Below, piece after piece: positions 10,848-20,406 of a stretch of 64,000 nt of DNA. Under the pieces are notes generated by a model. That model did no database searches. It had not been told where the DNA came from and was given only the letters and a program-made list of their open reading frames with translations. Both the position numbers and the translations under genes were made by a program. Origin of the DNA: a virus. The stretch lies in the IMG/VR virus record IMGVR_UViG_3300042387_001265, positions 16,234 through 80,233 of that record. One strand, given 5' to 3'. Position 1 is the first letter of the stretch. The number at the start of each line of letters is the position of its first letter.

Positions 10848-11069
10848 ATGTACGTTCAAATTAAAGATAATAAAAACTTTTATCGTGATACGGAAAGTAA
10901 TGCGCTCCTCAACGTTAACGTTGAGGAGCTTAAAACTTATTACGCCGAACGAGAATTGCGTTTAAAAGAGATGCGAAAAAAAGAAGAAATGGAAAATAAA
11001 GTAAATAAATTAGAAGAGGATGTATCTGAAATAAAAAATCTTCTGCGTCAACTTGTAGCAAAGTCATAA
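10848..11069 (+). CDS. small coiled-coil protein between baseplate and fibre genes
   Basis: The product has 73 residues and starts 1 nt after the stop of the DUF4815 gene. A longer frame reading back to 10644 exists, but that part overlaps the upstream gene and the ATG at 10848 begins a sensible protein. Residues 1-30 read as a small folded head (MYVQIKDNKNFYRDTES). Residues 33-73 are a charged amphipathic helix with heptad spacing (KVNKLEEDVSEIKNLLRQL), so a coiled coil is likely. Proteins of this form occur between baseplate and fibre genes in related phages. It is probably a small virion or assembly protein, function unknown. The gene contains a 26-nt perfect palindrome. Confidence 0.7.
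   Translation: MYVQIKDNKNFYRDTESNALLNVNVEELKTYYAERELRLKEMRKKEEMENKVNKLEEDVSEIKNLLRQLVAKS
10904..10929 (+). repeat. 26-nt perfect palindrome / 11-bp hairpin inside a gene
   Basis: The two 13-nt halves, GCTCCTCAACGTT and its exact complement, meet with no spacer. In RNA this gives an 11-bp GC-rich stem with a TTAA loop. It lies inside the coiled-coil gene, 57 nt after its start, and is not followed by a T-run. Confidence 0.85.
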
Positions 11070-11070
11070 A

Positions 11071-14000
11071 GTGAAAATAGACCAACTTACATCCGCAAAC
11101 ACTTTTGAAGAGTGGTTGTCAACAACTTCCGGATTAATTGCTGTTGCTAATAATCTTACCAACAATACTTACGGTGGATTTTTAGCAAACTCTTCAATCT
11201 CAATTGAAGGTAATCAATCTTCAATTAATGTTCGAACACATGCGAACATTAATACACTGAGGGCAAACACGGGCAATATTGCTAATTCTTATTTTGGAAA
11301 AAGCAATGCATCGGTTGAATTAGATTTAACCGTTGGAAGAAAACTAACAGCCAATACTCTTTACGCTGATACGATTTTTGTTTTTAACAATTTAGATGAA
11401 GCAATAAGTGTATATGATCAGGCAAATGCACAATTTATACATGCAAACTCTACTTTCGTTCAATCAAATTCTGCATATAATCATACAAATTCATCCTTTA
11501 ATCATGCAAACGCAGAATTTGTAAAATCTAACTCCGCATTTGTTCGTTCCAATTCTGCATTCATACAATCTAATGCAGTTTATAATCACGCAAATAGCCA
11601 ATTTATACAATCCAATGCTGCATATAATCATGTAAATTCTTCATTTAATCATGCCAATTCTAGTTTTATTAAAGTTAATACGGCATTTGATTATACAAAT
11701 TCACAGTTTATACAATCGAATGCTGCATTTGCTTTGAGTAATGCTGCATTTGTTCAAGCAAATGTAACGTTTCCTCAAGCCAATTTATCATTTGCTGCTG
11801 CCAATTCTCAATTTGCATACGCAAATGTTGTATTAACACAATCGAATTCAGCATTCATTCGTGCTAATAATTCATTAGATGCAAACAATGGCGGATTGGT
11901 AACTGCTACACCTGCATTTTCAACTTATTCATTGGTCTATACTCGATTTTTTGGCCAGTCTTATGGCGGTGGTGTTCTTGCACCTAATGGTGATGTGCAT
12001 TTTGTACCTCTTCAAGCTGATATAGGACAAAAGATATCTGCTGCTGGTGTAGTATCAACATATTCGTTAGCTTATACAACATCTGCGGCTTCTGGTATTC
12101 ATAATGGTGGTGTTCTAGCAACTAATGGAGACATTCACTTTGTTCCCAATAGTTCAAGAGTTGGACAAAAAATATCTTCTGCTGGTGTTGTATCGACTTA
12201 CTCATTAGCATATACTACCACAAGTGCTTATGCAGGTGGTGTTCTAGCAACTAATGAAGAAATTTACTTTGTTCCTAATTTTGCAAGAGTTGGACAAAAA
12301 ATCTCTTCCGCTGGTGTAGTTTCAACTTATTCATTAGTATATACAACTTCTTCCGCTTATCAAGGTGGTGTTCTTGCACAAAATGGTGACATTCACTTTG
12401 TTCCTAATAGAGCAATAGTAGGACAAAAAATATCATCTAGCGGCGTTGTCACAACTTATTCTTTGGTATATACCACTGTTTTAGGCGCTTATGCAGGTGG
12501 TGTTCTTGCACCCAATGGTGATATTCATTTTATTCCTCTTAGTGCTAGAGTAGGACAAAAAGTATCATCTGCTGGTGTGGTATCTACTTATTCATTGCTG
12601 TATACGGTAACTAATGCTTATGTTGATGGTGTTCTTGCACCAAATGGAGATATACATTTTGTGCCTTTTAATGCTAACAGAGGACAAAAAATAACATCTG
12701 ACGGTATTGTTTTAACGTATGCATTACCATCTATCGCTGCCAGTGGATTTTTTGGCGGAGTTTTAAATACAAATAAAGAACTAATTCCAGTTCCATATTC
12801 CAGTAGTTTTGGATTAAAATTAGACTTATCAAAGACATATTCATATGATTTCGCTAATCTTACAATAAGATCGACTGAAGGTATAAAAACTGAAGTTGCT
12901 GCTGGACAAGATTCTATCATAATCAAAAATCCTATTGGTGGAACAGGAGCAAATACCGCAAATCTAACACCAAACACATTGACTGCAAATGTGACTGTAA
13001 CTATTCCAAATGAATCCTTTACAGTAGGTTTCAGAAATATACCAAAAGCAAATGCATTCGTTTACTCTGATATAGTTTCAACATATGCACTAGTATACAC
13101 TAGTACAACTCCAGCAGTTTATTCTGGTGGTGTTCTTGATCCAAATGGTGATGTTCATTTTGTTGCGTTTAATGCGCCAGTTGGACAAAAAGTATCTACA
13201 GCCGGTGTGGTATCAACATATTCGTTAGTATATACAACTGGTGGGTCATATTCTGGTGGTGTTCTTGCACAGAATGGTGATATACATTTTGTTCCTTTTC
13301 TTGCCAATAGAGGACAAAAAGTATCATCGGCTGGTGTAGTATCCACTTATTCGTTGGTATACACAACGAGTCGTGCATATGCTGGTGGCGTTCTTGCACC
13401 TAATGGTGATATTCATTTTGTTCCCCGTAGCGCAAACAGAGGACAAAAAATATCATCGGCTGGTGTAGTATCCACTTATTCGTTGGTATACACAACGAGT
13501 TTTGCATACTGGGGTGGTGTTCTTGCACCAAATGGCGACATCCATTTTATTCCTCAAGATGCAAATAGAGGGCAAAAAATATCCGCATCGGGTGTTGTGT
13601 CAACATATTCACTAGCATATACTACTTCGAGCGCATATTATGGTGGTGTTCTTGATTCAAATGGTGACATACATTTTGCTCCATATAACGCAAATAGAGG
13701 ACAAAAAGTTTCTGCTTCTGGTGTAGTATCCACTTATTCAATTTTATTTAACGTGCTGGAACAAAGTGCTTATAATGGTGGTGTTCTTGCACCGAATGGT
13801 GACATTCATTTTCTTCCTGGTGATGCTAATAGAATATTAAAAATATCATCTTCTGGAATAATATCCACTTATGCAGTTGCCACACCTCTTGATTATAGTG
13901 GTGGTGTTCTTGCACCAAATGGTGAAGTTCATCTTGCTCCAGACGATGGTTTTCGTGGTCAAAAAATAACATTATCAACCGAACACACGCTTGGTAGAGA

Positions 14001-14265
14001 TGATTTAGGTAAACAAGTTAAATCTTCAACATTTGCAACAATAAACATTCCAGCAGCAACATTTACTGATGGTGATGTGATCACGATTGTAAATAACGGT
14101 AGAGGAAACGTTAATATTAATTGTGGAGCTATAACAACGTCATATATTGCGGGAATAAATACAGATGTATCTCGTGTTAAAATTGGTCCAAGAGGTATCG
14201 TAACAATCATGTTTACAGACATTGACAGTTGTGTTTTATCTGGAACAATAATAGAATTAGAGTAA
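11071..14265 (+). CDS. tail fibre with AN-heptad stalk and two seven-bladed propellers
   Basis: The product has 1064 residues and a GTG start 1 nt after the previous stop. Residues 1-105 are an N-domain shared with the 14285 protein (QLTSANTFEEWL). Residues 110-270 are an AN-heptad stalk ending ANNSLDANNGG. Residues about 284-585 hold seven repeats of 43 residues (VSTYSLVYTT, then GGVLAPNGDIHFVP, then GQKISSAG). Residues about 590-665 are a linker found also in 14285 (VTVTIPNESFTVGFRNIP). Residues about 668-970 hold seven more repeats. The C-terminal 90 residues again match 14285. Seven repeats per block, each with one strand-rich NGDIHFVP core, fit seven-bladed beta-propellers. By position and build it is a receptor-binding fibre; the propeller fold and function are inferred. 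Confidence 0.8.
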   Translation: MKIDQLTSANTFEEWLSTTSGLIAVANNLTNNTYGGFLANSSISIEGNQSSINVRTHANINTLRANTGNIANSYFGKSNASVELDLTVGRKLTANTLYADTIFVFNNLDEAISVYDQANAQFIHANSTFVQSNSAYNHTNSSFNHANAEFVKSNSAFVRSNSAFIQSNAVYNHANSQFIQSNAAYNHVNSSFNHANSSFIKVNTAFDYTNSQFIQSNAAFALSNAAFVQANVTFPQANLSFAAANSQFAYANVVLTQSNSAFIRANNSLDANNGGLVTATPAFSTYSLVYTRFFGQSYGGGVLAPNGDVHFVPLQADIGQKISAAGVVSTYSLAYTTSAASGIHNGGVLATNGDIHFVPNSSRVGQKISSAGVVSTYSLAYTTTSAYAGGVLATNEEIYFVPNFARVGQKISSAGVVSTYSLVYTTSSAYQGGVLAQNGDIHFVPNRAIVGQKISSSGVVTTYSLVYTTVLGAYAGGVLAPNGDIHFIPLSARVGQKVSSAGVVSTYSLLYTVTNAYVDGVLAPNGDIHFVPFNANRGQKITSDGIVLTYALPSIAASGFFGGVLNTNKELIPVPYSSSFGLKLDLSKTYSYDFANLTIRSTEGIKTEVAAGQDSIIIKNPIGGTGANTANLTPNTLTANVTVTIPNESFTVGFRNIPKANAFVYSDIVSTYALVYTSTTPAVYSGGVLDPNGDVHFVAFNAPVGQKVSTAGVVSTYSLVYTTGGSYSGGVLAQNGDIHFVPFLANRGQKVSSAGVVSTYSLVYTTSRAYAGGVLAPNGDIHFVPRSANRGQKISSAGVVSTYSLVYTTSFAYWGGVLAPNGDIHFIPQDANRGQKISASGVVSTYSLAYTTSSAYYGGVLDSNGDIHFAPYNANRGQKVSASGVVSTYSILFNVLEQSAYNGGVLAPNGDIHFLPGDANRILKISSSGIISTYAVATPLDYSGGVLAPNGEVHLAPDDGFRGQKITLSTEHTLGRDDLGKQVKSSTFATINIPAATFTDGDVITIVNNGRGNVNINCGAITTSYIAGINTDVSRVKIGPRGIVTIMFTDIDSCVLSGTIIELE
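11920..12830 (+). repeat. propeller-coding repeat block 1 (7 units of about 129 bp)
   Basis: Seven units, each with a GGVL and an NGDIHFVP-type core. Unit seven is degenerate (GGVLNTNKELIPVP). Confidence 0.85.
13072..13985 (+). repeat. propeller-coding repeat block 2 (7 units of about 129 bp)
   Basis: Seven units. The phrase beginning TCCACTTATTCG recurs at 13342 and 13471, exactly 129 bp apart, and the flanking DNA is nearly identical. Confidence 0.85.
13504..13598 (+). repeat. 95-nt block nearly identical to 21043-21137
   Basis: Base-by-base reading gives one mismatch in 95 nt between this blade and the blade at 21043-21137 in a different gene 7.5 kb away, while surrounding blades differ at many silent sites. 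Confidence 0.85.
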
Positions 14266-14284
14266 TTATTTTTAGAAAACAAAA

Positions 14285-15610
14285 ATGGCAATAAATCAAC
14301 TATCAACTTCGAATACATTTACAGACTGGTTGCAAGCAACTTCTTCATTAATTGAAGTTGCCAACAGTCTTACAAGTAATGCTAGTGGCGGTCTTATTGC
14401 CAACTCTTCAATCTTCATTCAAGGTGAAGGTGCATCATTAAACGTTCGTACACTTGCGAATATTAATACTCTGCAAGCAAATACTGCAAACATTGGTAAT
14501 ACCAGATTTAGTGAGAGTAATGTAAATATTCAACTAGATTTAACTGTTGGAAGAAATTTATCGACAGTTAGTATTTACGCAAACGAGATTTATCAGAAGG
14601 GTGCAAATCTTCTACCGCTAATACAAAAGGTGCAACCCGCATATGATCACGCAAATGCTGGATTTATTCATGCAAACTCTGGTTTTATAAAAACCAATTC
14701 TGCATATGATTCTGTAAATGCAGCATTTATACATGCCAATTCTGGTTTTATTCAAACTAATGCTGCGTTTGACCATGCTAATTCTGGTTTCATTCAAGCC
14801 AACTCAGCGTTTGTACATGCTAATTTTGGATTCACGCAAACCAACACAGCTTACACTCAAACAAATGCTGCTTTTATTACAGCAAACAGTGGATTTATTC
14901 AAACCAATGCAGCATTTGACCACGCTAATTCAGGATTTATTCAAGCTAACACTTCTTTTGCACGTACTAATGCTGCATTCAATCATGCGAATTCAGGATT
15001 CATACAAGCAAACGCTGCATTTGATCATGCTAATTCTGGATTCATTCAAGCCAATGCAGCATTCAATAGTGCAAATGCTGCATTTATTCGTGCCAATAAC
15101 TCCTTAGATGCAAACAATGGTGGTATTGTTACTGGTAATGTTATCGTTAGATCATCTGTCGGTATAAAAGTAGAAAATGATATTTTACAAGATGCTATTA
15201 TTCTAAAAGGCAGAAATGGTGGAACTAGTTCATATTCTGCAACACTTGTACCAGACACACTTACAAGTAACGTTACTGTTACGATTCCGGGTGAAAATTT
15301 CACTGTTGGTTTTAGAAACATACCATCGGCTGGAGATAAAACATTTTATACTTTACAAGTTTCTGATGTTGGAAAATATATTAAAGTTGCTGGTACAATC
15401 ACGATACCAAACAACACATTTTCAGAAAATGATGTTGTAACACTTTATAATAATACAAGCACTAGCAAAACAATAACATGTGATATAGCTGTAGCTTACA
15501 TTGCAGCATTTGATACTGATGTTTCTAGTGTATCTCTTTCACCAAGAGGCATTGCAACAATTTTGTTTACAACTTCTAATAGTTGTGTGATTATGGGGAA
15601 TGCTATATAA
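14285..15610 (+). CDS. tail fibre, propeller-less paralogue of the 11071 fibre
   Basis: The product has 441 residues. The N-domain (1-100, QLSTSNTFTDWL to LDLTVGRNL) aligns throughout with the 11071 protein. An AN-heptad stalk (about 115-275) ends in the same ANNSLDANNGG phrase. It is followed directly by the shared linker (VTVTIPGENFTVGFRNIP, about 325-345) and the shared C-terminal domain. Both seven-repeat blocks of the 11071 protein are absent and the flanking sequence joins cleanly. This shows that the propellers behave as insertable cassettes. The last base of the stop codon is the first base of the next ATG. Likely a fibre that forms the same shaft without the receptor-binding propellers, or the ancestral form; the role is inferred. 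Confidence 0.75.
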   Translation: MAINQLSTSNTFTDWLQATSSLIEVANSLTSNASGGLIANSSIFIQGEGASLNVRTLANINTLQANTANIGNTRFSESNVNIQLDLTVGRNLSTVSIYANEIYQKGANLLPLIQKVQPAYDHANAGFIHANSGFIKTNSAYDSVNAAFIHANSGFIQTNAAFDHANSGFIQANSAFVHANFGFTQTNTAYTQTNAAFITANSGFIQTNAAFDHANSGFIQANTSFARTNAAFNHANSGFIQANAAFDHANSGFIQANAAFNSANAAFIRANNSLDANNGGIVTGNVIVRSSVGIKVENDILQDAIILKGRNGGTSSYSATLVPDTLTSNVTVTIPGENFTVGFRNIPSAGDKTFYTLQVSDVGKYIKVAGTITIPNNTFSENDVVTLYNNTSTSKTITCDIAVAYIAAFDTDVSSVSLSPRGIATILFTTSNSCVIMGNAI

Positions 15611-18081
15611 TGGCAGTTATTTTTAGAAATAGAGTTTATGGTATTACTGACCAATACGCCACTCAAAATACTTATTTTCAATTAACAGGTCCTGTTGGTC
15701 TTCCAACAGGACTAAGCTCTGGTCAAGCGTACTGGAGAATTGATGGTGCAGGAACAGGCTTTGGTCTTAGCAATGTTGCATCCGGAAATAGTATATATTA
15801 TTCTATGAGTACGGGAACTGATTGGGAAGTTGGAAAAGGTAGACTGTATATTTCTGATTTTAGAGTTTACACTCAAAGGGCTTCATATACAATCAGTGAT
15901 GCGTATTCGGATGGTGTTCTTGGAAATGATGGTTACATTCATTTTGTTCCATACAATGCGACTGTTGGACAAAAGATATCCGACGCTGGTGTAGTGTCAA
16001 CCTATTCATTAATTTACACCACTGCTGGTGCTTATGTTGGTGGTGTTCTTGGTGATGATGGTCATGTTTATTTTGTTCCCCACAATGCAAGAGTTGGACA
16101 AAAAGTAGATTTCAATGGTACTGTATCAACCTATTCATTAGTATATACAACGGCTGGAGCGTATGCCGGCGGCGTTCTGGATCCATTTCAACAAGATCAT
16201 ATTCATTTTGTTCCACACAATGCTAATAGGGGACAACGAGTTGGCCAAGGAACAGATTATGGTTTAGTTTCAACTTATTCATTACCCTATACAACAGCTG
16301 GTGCATATTGGGGTGGATTTCAAGGTCCATTTGCTGCAAACTTTGTTAATTATAATGCAAACCGAGGAATGAAAGTAGAGGCTAATACTGATCCCGAAAC
16401 AACAACATCAGCGCCTCCAGTAATTACAACATATACATTACCCTATACCGCTGCTGGTGCTTATCGAGGCGCTGTTTTAGATTATTTAGGTAATGCTCAT
16501 TATGTTCCATACAATGCGAATAGGGGTACTTATAATCAAGACGGAGTAGTTGAAAATATTGTAACGACATATTCACTTGCATATACAACAACGGGTGCAT
16601 ATTCTGGTGGTGTTTTAGACGACCTAGGTCGTCCACAAATTTTGCCTGATGGTTCTGAAGACAGTGGTCCCAGTATTCATTTTGTTCCACATAATGCAAG
16701 AGTCGGTCAGAAAATATTTCAACAATCAACTTTTGATTCAACCTTCAGTGGCATGGTAACAACATATGCTTTACCTTACACAACTACCGGAGCATATGAG
16801 GGTGGTGTAATTGAGGTGTTTTCAAAAAATATTTACTTTGTTCCACGTAATGCCAATCAAATACAAAAATTATCTTACAATACAATAACTAGAGACACAG
16901 TATATTCTTCATCAAATAATAATAATCCCGTTGATTTTGATTTTACTCCGAGCATATACGAAGGTCCTTACGTTGTTTATCCAAATGCTGTTGCCGTTGG
17001 TGGTGTTCCATCGGGGGATAACAATGAAATTGGACCGGATTTATCTGGTTGGAGAGCATTTCGTGGTTTGTTAGAACAAGGCGTTCTGGGCGGTAATGTA
17101 TTTAATAATCGTGGAGTTGGTGGAATTGTATCGACATATTCTTTGGGTTATACGCTTACTAATTCTTATCGTGGTGGTGTTCTTGCACCAAACGGAGACA
17201 TTCACTTTGTTCCTTATCTGGCTAATAGAGGACAAAAAATCTCTTCATCTGGTGTCGTATCAACATATTCATTAGTTTATACTTCCGACGCTTATCTGGG
17301 TGGTGTTCTTGCACCAAATGGTGATATACATTTTATTCCTCATAGTGCTAGAGTAGGACAAAAAATTAATATAAACGGTGTTGTATCCACATATTCATTA
17401 CTATATACAACGCTCACTTCTTATGGTGGTGGTGTTCTTGCACCAAATGGAGACGTACACTTTATTCCTTATAGTGCCGAAAGAGGACAAAAAGTCTCTG
17501 CTGCTGGCGTTGTGTCAACATATTCATTAGTTTATACCGGTCCTGCCGTTTATGGTGGTGGTGTTCTTGCGCCTAATGGCGATATACATTTTGTACCGTT
17601 ACAGGGTAACAGAGGACAAAAAATATCTGCTGCTGGCGTAGTGTCAACATATTCATTGATATATACGAATTCCGGTGGTTCTTATTGGAGTGGTGTTGTT
17701 GCACCAAATGGTGATATACATTTTATTCCTGCCAATGCTGTTGTAGGACAAAAAATATCTATTAATGGTACCGTTTCAACATATTCGTTAGTGTATACTG
17801 CAACTCTTGCTCATGCTGGTGGTGTTCTTGCGCCAAATGGTGATATTCATTTTGTTCCTTGGTGGGGAAATCGAGGACAAAAAATATCTGCTGCTGGTGT
17901 AGTGTCAACATATCCATTGATACATACAAATGCCACTGGTTCTCATTTTGGTGGTATTCTCAGACCTAATGGTGACATACATTTTGTACCTACAAATGCT
18001 GTTGGTCAAATGATTTCAACACTTCCTAGTACACCATTACCTATGAATGCATGTCTCAGTCCATTTTTAAACAAACTTTAA
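15610..18081 (+). CDS. tail fibre/adhesin with two seven-bladed propellers
   Basis: The product has 823 residues. I chose the ATG at 15610, which overlaps the previous stop by one base, over an upstream start at 15583. Residues 1-90 form an N-domain ending WEVGKGR, a pattern common at the attachment end of phage fibre proteins. Block one (about 92-430) has seven repeats that are the most diverged in the window, with inserts in blades 3, 4 and 6. A linker with SSNNNNPVDF and LSGWRAFRGLLEQ (about 438-505) follows. Block two (about 506-805) has seven canonical repeats. The C-terminus is ACLSPFLNKL, echoed in the next two proteins. Predicted fold: N-domain, propeller, linker, propeller, short tail. 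Function as receptor-binding protein is inferred. Confidence 0.78.
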   Translation: MAVIFRNRVYGITDQYATQNTYFQLTGPVGLPTGLSSGQAYWRIDGAGTGFGLSNVASGNSIYYSMSTGTDWEVGKGRLYISDFRVYTQRASYTISDAYSDGVLGNDGYIHFVPYNATVGQKISDAGVVSTYSLIYTTAGAYVGGVLGDDGHVYFVPHNARVGQKVDFNGTVSTYSLVYTTAGAYAGGVLDPFQQDHIHFVPHNANRGQRVGQGTDYGLVSTYSLPYTTAGAYWGGFQGPFAANFVNYNANRGMKVEANTDPETTTSAPPVITTYTLPYTAAGAYRGAVLDYLGNAHYVPYNANRGTYNQDGVVENIVTTYSLAYTTTGAYSGGVLDDLGRPQILPDGSEDSGPSIHFVPHNARVGQKIFQQSTFDSTFSGMVTTYALPYTTTGAYEGGVIEVFSKNIYFVPRNANQIQKLSYNTITRDTVYSSSNNNNPVDFDFTPSIYEGPYVVYPNAVAVGGVPSGDNNEIGPDLSGWRAFRGLLEQGVLGGNVFNNRGVGGIVSTYSLGYTLTNSYRGGVLAPNGDIHFVPYLANRGQKISSSGVVSTYSLVYTSDAYLGGVLAPNGDIHFIPHSARVGQKININGVVSTYSLLYTTLTSYGGGVLAPNGDVHFIPYSAERGQKVSAAGVVSTYSLVYTGPAVYGGGVLAPNGDIHFVPLQGNRGQKISAAGVVSTYSLIYTNSGGSYWSGVVAPNGDIHFIPANAVVGQKISINGTVSTYSLVYTATLAHAGGVLAPNGDIHFVPWWGNRGQKISAAGVVSTYPLIHTNATGSHFGGILRPNGDIHFVPTNAVGQMISTLPSTPLPMNACLSPFLNKL
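15880..16890 (+). repeat. diverged propeller block (7 units)
   Basis: Cores run DGVLGNDGYIHFVP, GGVLGDDGHVYFVP, GGVLDPFQQDHIHFVP, GGFQGPFAANFVNYN, RGAVLDYLGNAHYVP, GGVLDDLGRP with later SIHFVP, and GGVIEVFSKNIYFVP. The count is seven despite the divergence. Confidence 0.75.
17127..18030 (+). repeat. propeller-coding repeat block (7 units)
   Basis: Seven units with near-invariant APNGDIHFVP/IP cores; the last is GGILRPNGDIHFVP. Confidence 0.85.
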
Positions 18082-18090
18082 AGAAAAAAT

Positions 18091-20403
18091 ATGGCTTTTG
18101 TTGCTTTAGATAGAGCGAACGTAACATCGAATACGACTGGAACTGGTACCATATTATTTGGACCTACTGTTTCGGGATATACTGATTTTTCAGATGTTGG
18201 AAATAATAATCAAACTTATTATGCAATTACTGATGCATCAAATTTTGAGATAGGTGTTGGTACAGTAAAAACGCAGATTCCGTCAACATATTCTCTATTA
18301 TATACAAGTAATAATGCATATTACGGTGGTGTACTCGCACAAAATGGTGACATACATTTTGTTCCTTCATTTGCCGAAGTTGGACAAAAGATATCTGCTT
18401 CTGGTGTAGTTTCAACATACTCATTGATATACACACAAAATACTGATAATGGAGCACATATTGGTGGTGTTCTTGCAACAAATGGAGATATTCACTTTGT
18501 TCCTAGCGGCAGTCCGGTTGGACAAAAAGTGTCTTCGTTAGGCGTAGTATCAACATATTCGTTGATATACACTACAGCATTTGCTTATCATGGTGGTGTT
18601 TTAGATTTAAATGGAGATATTCATTTTATACCAAGAGATGCACCCGTTGGACAAAAAATATCCTCGGCTGGTGTCGTGTCAACATATTCATTGGTATATA
18701 CCAGATCGGATGCATACGCCGGTGGTGTTTTAGATTTAAATGGAGATATACATTTTGTTCCCAATGAATCTGAAATTGGTCAAAAAATTTCAACAACTTC
18801 GGGTGTCGTATCAACATATTCATTAGTATATACTACTTCTGATGCATATCAAAGTGGTGTTCTTGCATCCAATGGCGATGTTTATTTCATTCCGGAAAAT
18901 GCTTCGGTTGGACAGAAAATATCTAAAACTGGTGTTGTGTCAACTTATTCGTTAATATACACCAACACTTTGGCATATCACGCTGGCGGAGTTCTTGCTC
19001 CCAATGGAGATATACATTTTGTTCCATATCGTTCACCCGTTGGACAAAAAATTTCAACGACCACTGGCATTGTTTCAACATATTCACTAGCTTACACCAC
19101 ATCGACTTCTTATTTTGGTGGTGTTTTGGATGCAAATAATAACATACAATTCGTTCCATTTGATGCAACAGTTGGACAAAAAATAACAACACCTCGAATG
19201 GAAAGAGACTTTGTACTTGCATCAAGTAACAATGATAATAAAGTAAATTTCTCTGCTGGCACGAAAAGTGTTTATATTCCACAGCCATCAACACTAGTGC
19301 AAGGTTCCGCTGCTACGGCAGATGATTCTTCAATTGATTCGAGTTTAAATGCGTGGAAAGGACTTCAAAGAAGTTTGATGAAAAGCATTACAGCTGGAAC
19401 GACATTCAAGAATCCTATTCCATCAACATATTCATTGACATATACTTTTGAAAACGCATACAGTGGCGGTGTTCTTGCAGTTAATGGTGACATCCACTTT
19501 GTACCATATAATGTAAATATTGGACAAAAATTATCTCCAACTGGTATTAGTTCTACTTATTCTGTTATAGCTTATGGAGGTTATTGGGGCGGTGTTCTTG
19601 CGCCTAATGGCGATATACATTTCGTACCTAACGATGCAACTGTTGGACAAAAGATATCTGCTTCTGGTGTTGTGTCAACATATTCATTAGTGTATCAAAG
19701 AGGTGAGGCGTTTGTTGGTGGTGTTGTTGCACCAAATGGAGATATACATTTCGTGCCTTGGGCTTCAAGAATAGGCCAAAAAGTATCTACCACTGGTGTA
19801 GTTTCGACATACTCATTGGTAAATACTGGAACCCTTGCTTATTATGAAGGTGGTGTTCTTGCACCAAATGGTGAAGTACACTTTGTTCCTTTTCTTACTC
19901 CTGTTGGACAAAAAATATCAGCATCAGGTGTTGTGTCTACATATTCATTAGCATATACTACTACTGAAGCCTACGCTGGTGGAGTCATTGCACCCAATGG
20001 AGACATACATTTTGTTCCTTATGATGCAAGAGTTGGACAAAAAGTCTCTATTGATGGTGTGGTTTCGACATATTCATTAGCATACACTCGTAACAATGCA
20101 TACGCTGGAGGTGTTCTTGCACCAAATGGTGAAATTCATTTTGTTCCATTTTGGGCAGCTCGTGATGATTTGGGTGTGGGAATTGGTCAAAAAATATCTT
20201 TAAATGGCGTTGCATCTACATATCCAGTTACACCAATTTCTATGGGCGCAAATCAAGGACCATATTCTTTTGGTGTTTTAGATTTTGATGGTAATATTCA
20301 TTTTATTCCAGTAGGACAAAACGGCGTATCACAAAAAATATACACATTATCTAAACCCCTAGATAGTGAAATAGCACTCGGTTCATTCTTAAATAAGTTA
20401 TAA
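18091..20403 (+). CDS. tail fibre/adhesin with two seven-bladed propellers
   Basis: The product has 770 residues. The N-domain (1-60, VALDRANVTSNTTGTGTILFGPTVSGYTDF to FEIGVGT) is a clear example of the attachment-type domain also seen in the 20407 protein. Block one (about 62-368) has seven repeats. The linker (about 370-445) contains ASSNNDNKVNF and LNAWKGLQRSLMK, homologous to that of the 15610 protein. Block two (about 446-750) has seven repeats, the last being FGVLDFDGNIHFIP. The C-terminus is LGSFLNKL. The gene follows 9 nt after its paralogue and probably arose by duplication. Likely a receptor-binding virion protein; the fold is inferred from repeat number. Confidence 0.78.
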   Translation: MAFVALDRANVTSNTTGTGTILFGPTVSGYTDFSDVGNNNQTYYAITDASNFEIGVGTVKTQIPSTYSLLYTSNNAYYGGVLAQNGDIHFVPSFAEVGQKISASGVVSTYSLIYTQNTDNGAHIGGVLATNGDIHFVPSGSPVGQKVSSLGVVSTYSLIYTTAFAYHGGVLDLNGDIHFIPRDAPVGQKISSAGVVSTYSLVYTRSDAYAGGVLDLNGDIHFVPNESEIGQKISTTSGVVSTYSLVYTTSDAYQSGVLASNGDVYFIPENASVGQKISKTGVVSTYSLIYTNTLAYHAGGVLAPNGDIHFVPYRSPVGQKISTTTGIVSTYSLAYTTSTSYFGGVLDANNNIQFVPFDATVGQKITTPRMERDFVLASSNNDNKVNFSAGTKSVYIPQPSTLVQGSAATADDSSIDSSLNAWKGLQRSLMKSITAGTTFKNPIPSTYSLTYTFENAYSGGVLAVNGDIHFVPYNVNIGQKLSPTGISSTYSVIAYGGYWGGVLAPNGDIHFVPNDATVGQKISASGVVSTYSLVYQRGEAFVGGVVAPNGDIHFVPWASRIGQKVSTTGVVSTYSLVNTGTLAYYEGGVLAPNGEVHFVPFLTPVGQKISASGVVSTYSLAYTTTEAYAGGVIAPNGDIHFVPYDARVGQKVSIDGVVSTYSLAYTRNNAYAGGVLAPNGEIHFVPFWAARDDLGVGIGQKISLNGVASTYPVTPISMGANQGPYSFGVLDFDGNIHFIPVGQNGVSQKIYTLSKPLDSEIALGSFLNKL
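18280..19195 (+). repeat. propeller-coding repeat block (7 units)
   Basis: Seven units, from GGVLAQNGDIHFVP to GGVLDANNNIQFVP. Confidence 0.85.
19425..20345 (+). repeat. propeller-coding repeat block (7 units)
   Basis: Seven units, from GGVLAVNGDIHFVP to FGVLDFDGNIHFIP. Confidence 0.85.
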
Positions 20404-20406
20404 CAT

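Noticed and set aside
11920-13985. 129-bp tandem repeats as a satellite or non-coding repeat
   Set aside because: The reading frame is maintained through all units and changes between units are largely silent or conservative, so they are coding propeller blades.
15583-15609. Upstream start for the 15610 fibre gene
   Set aside because: It overlaps the previous gene and adds residues that do not match the paralogous N-domains, which begin MAFVAL and MSFIVR.
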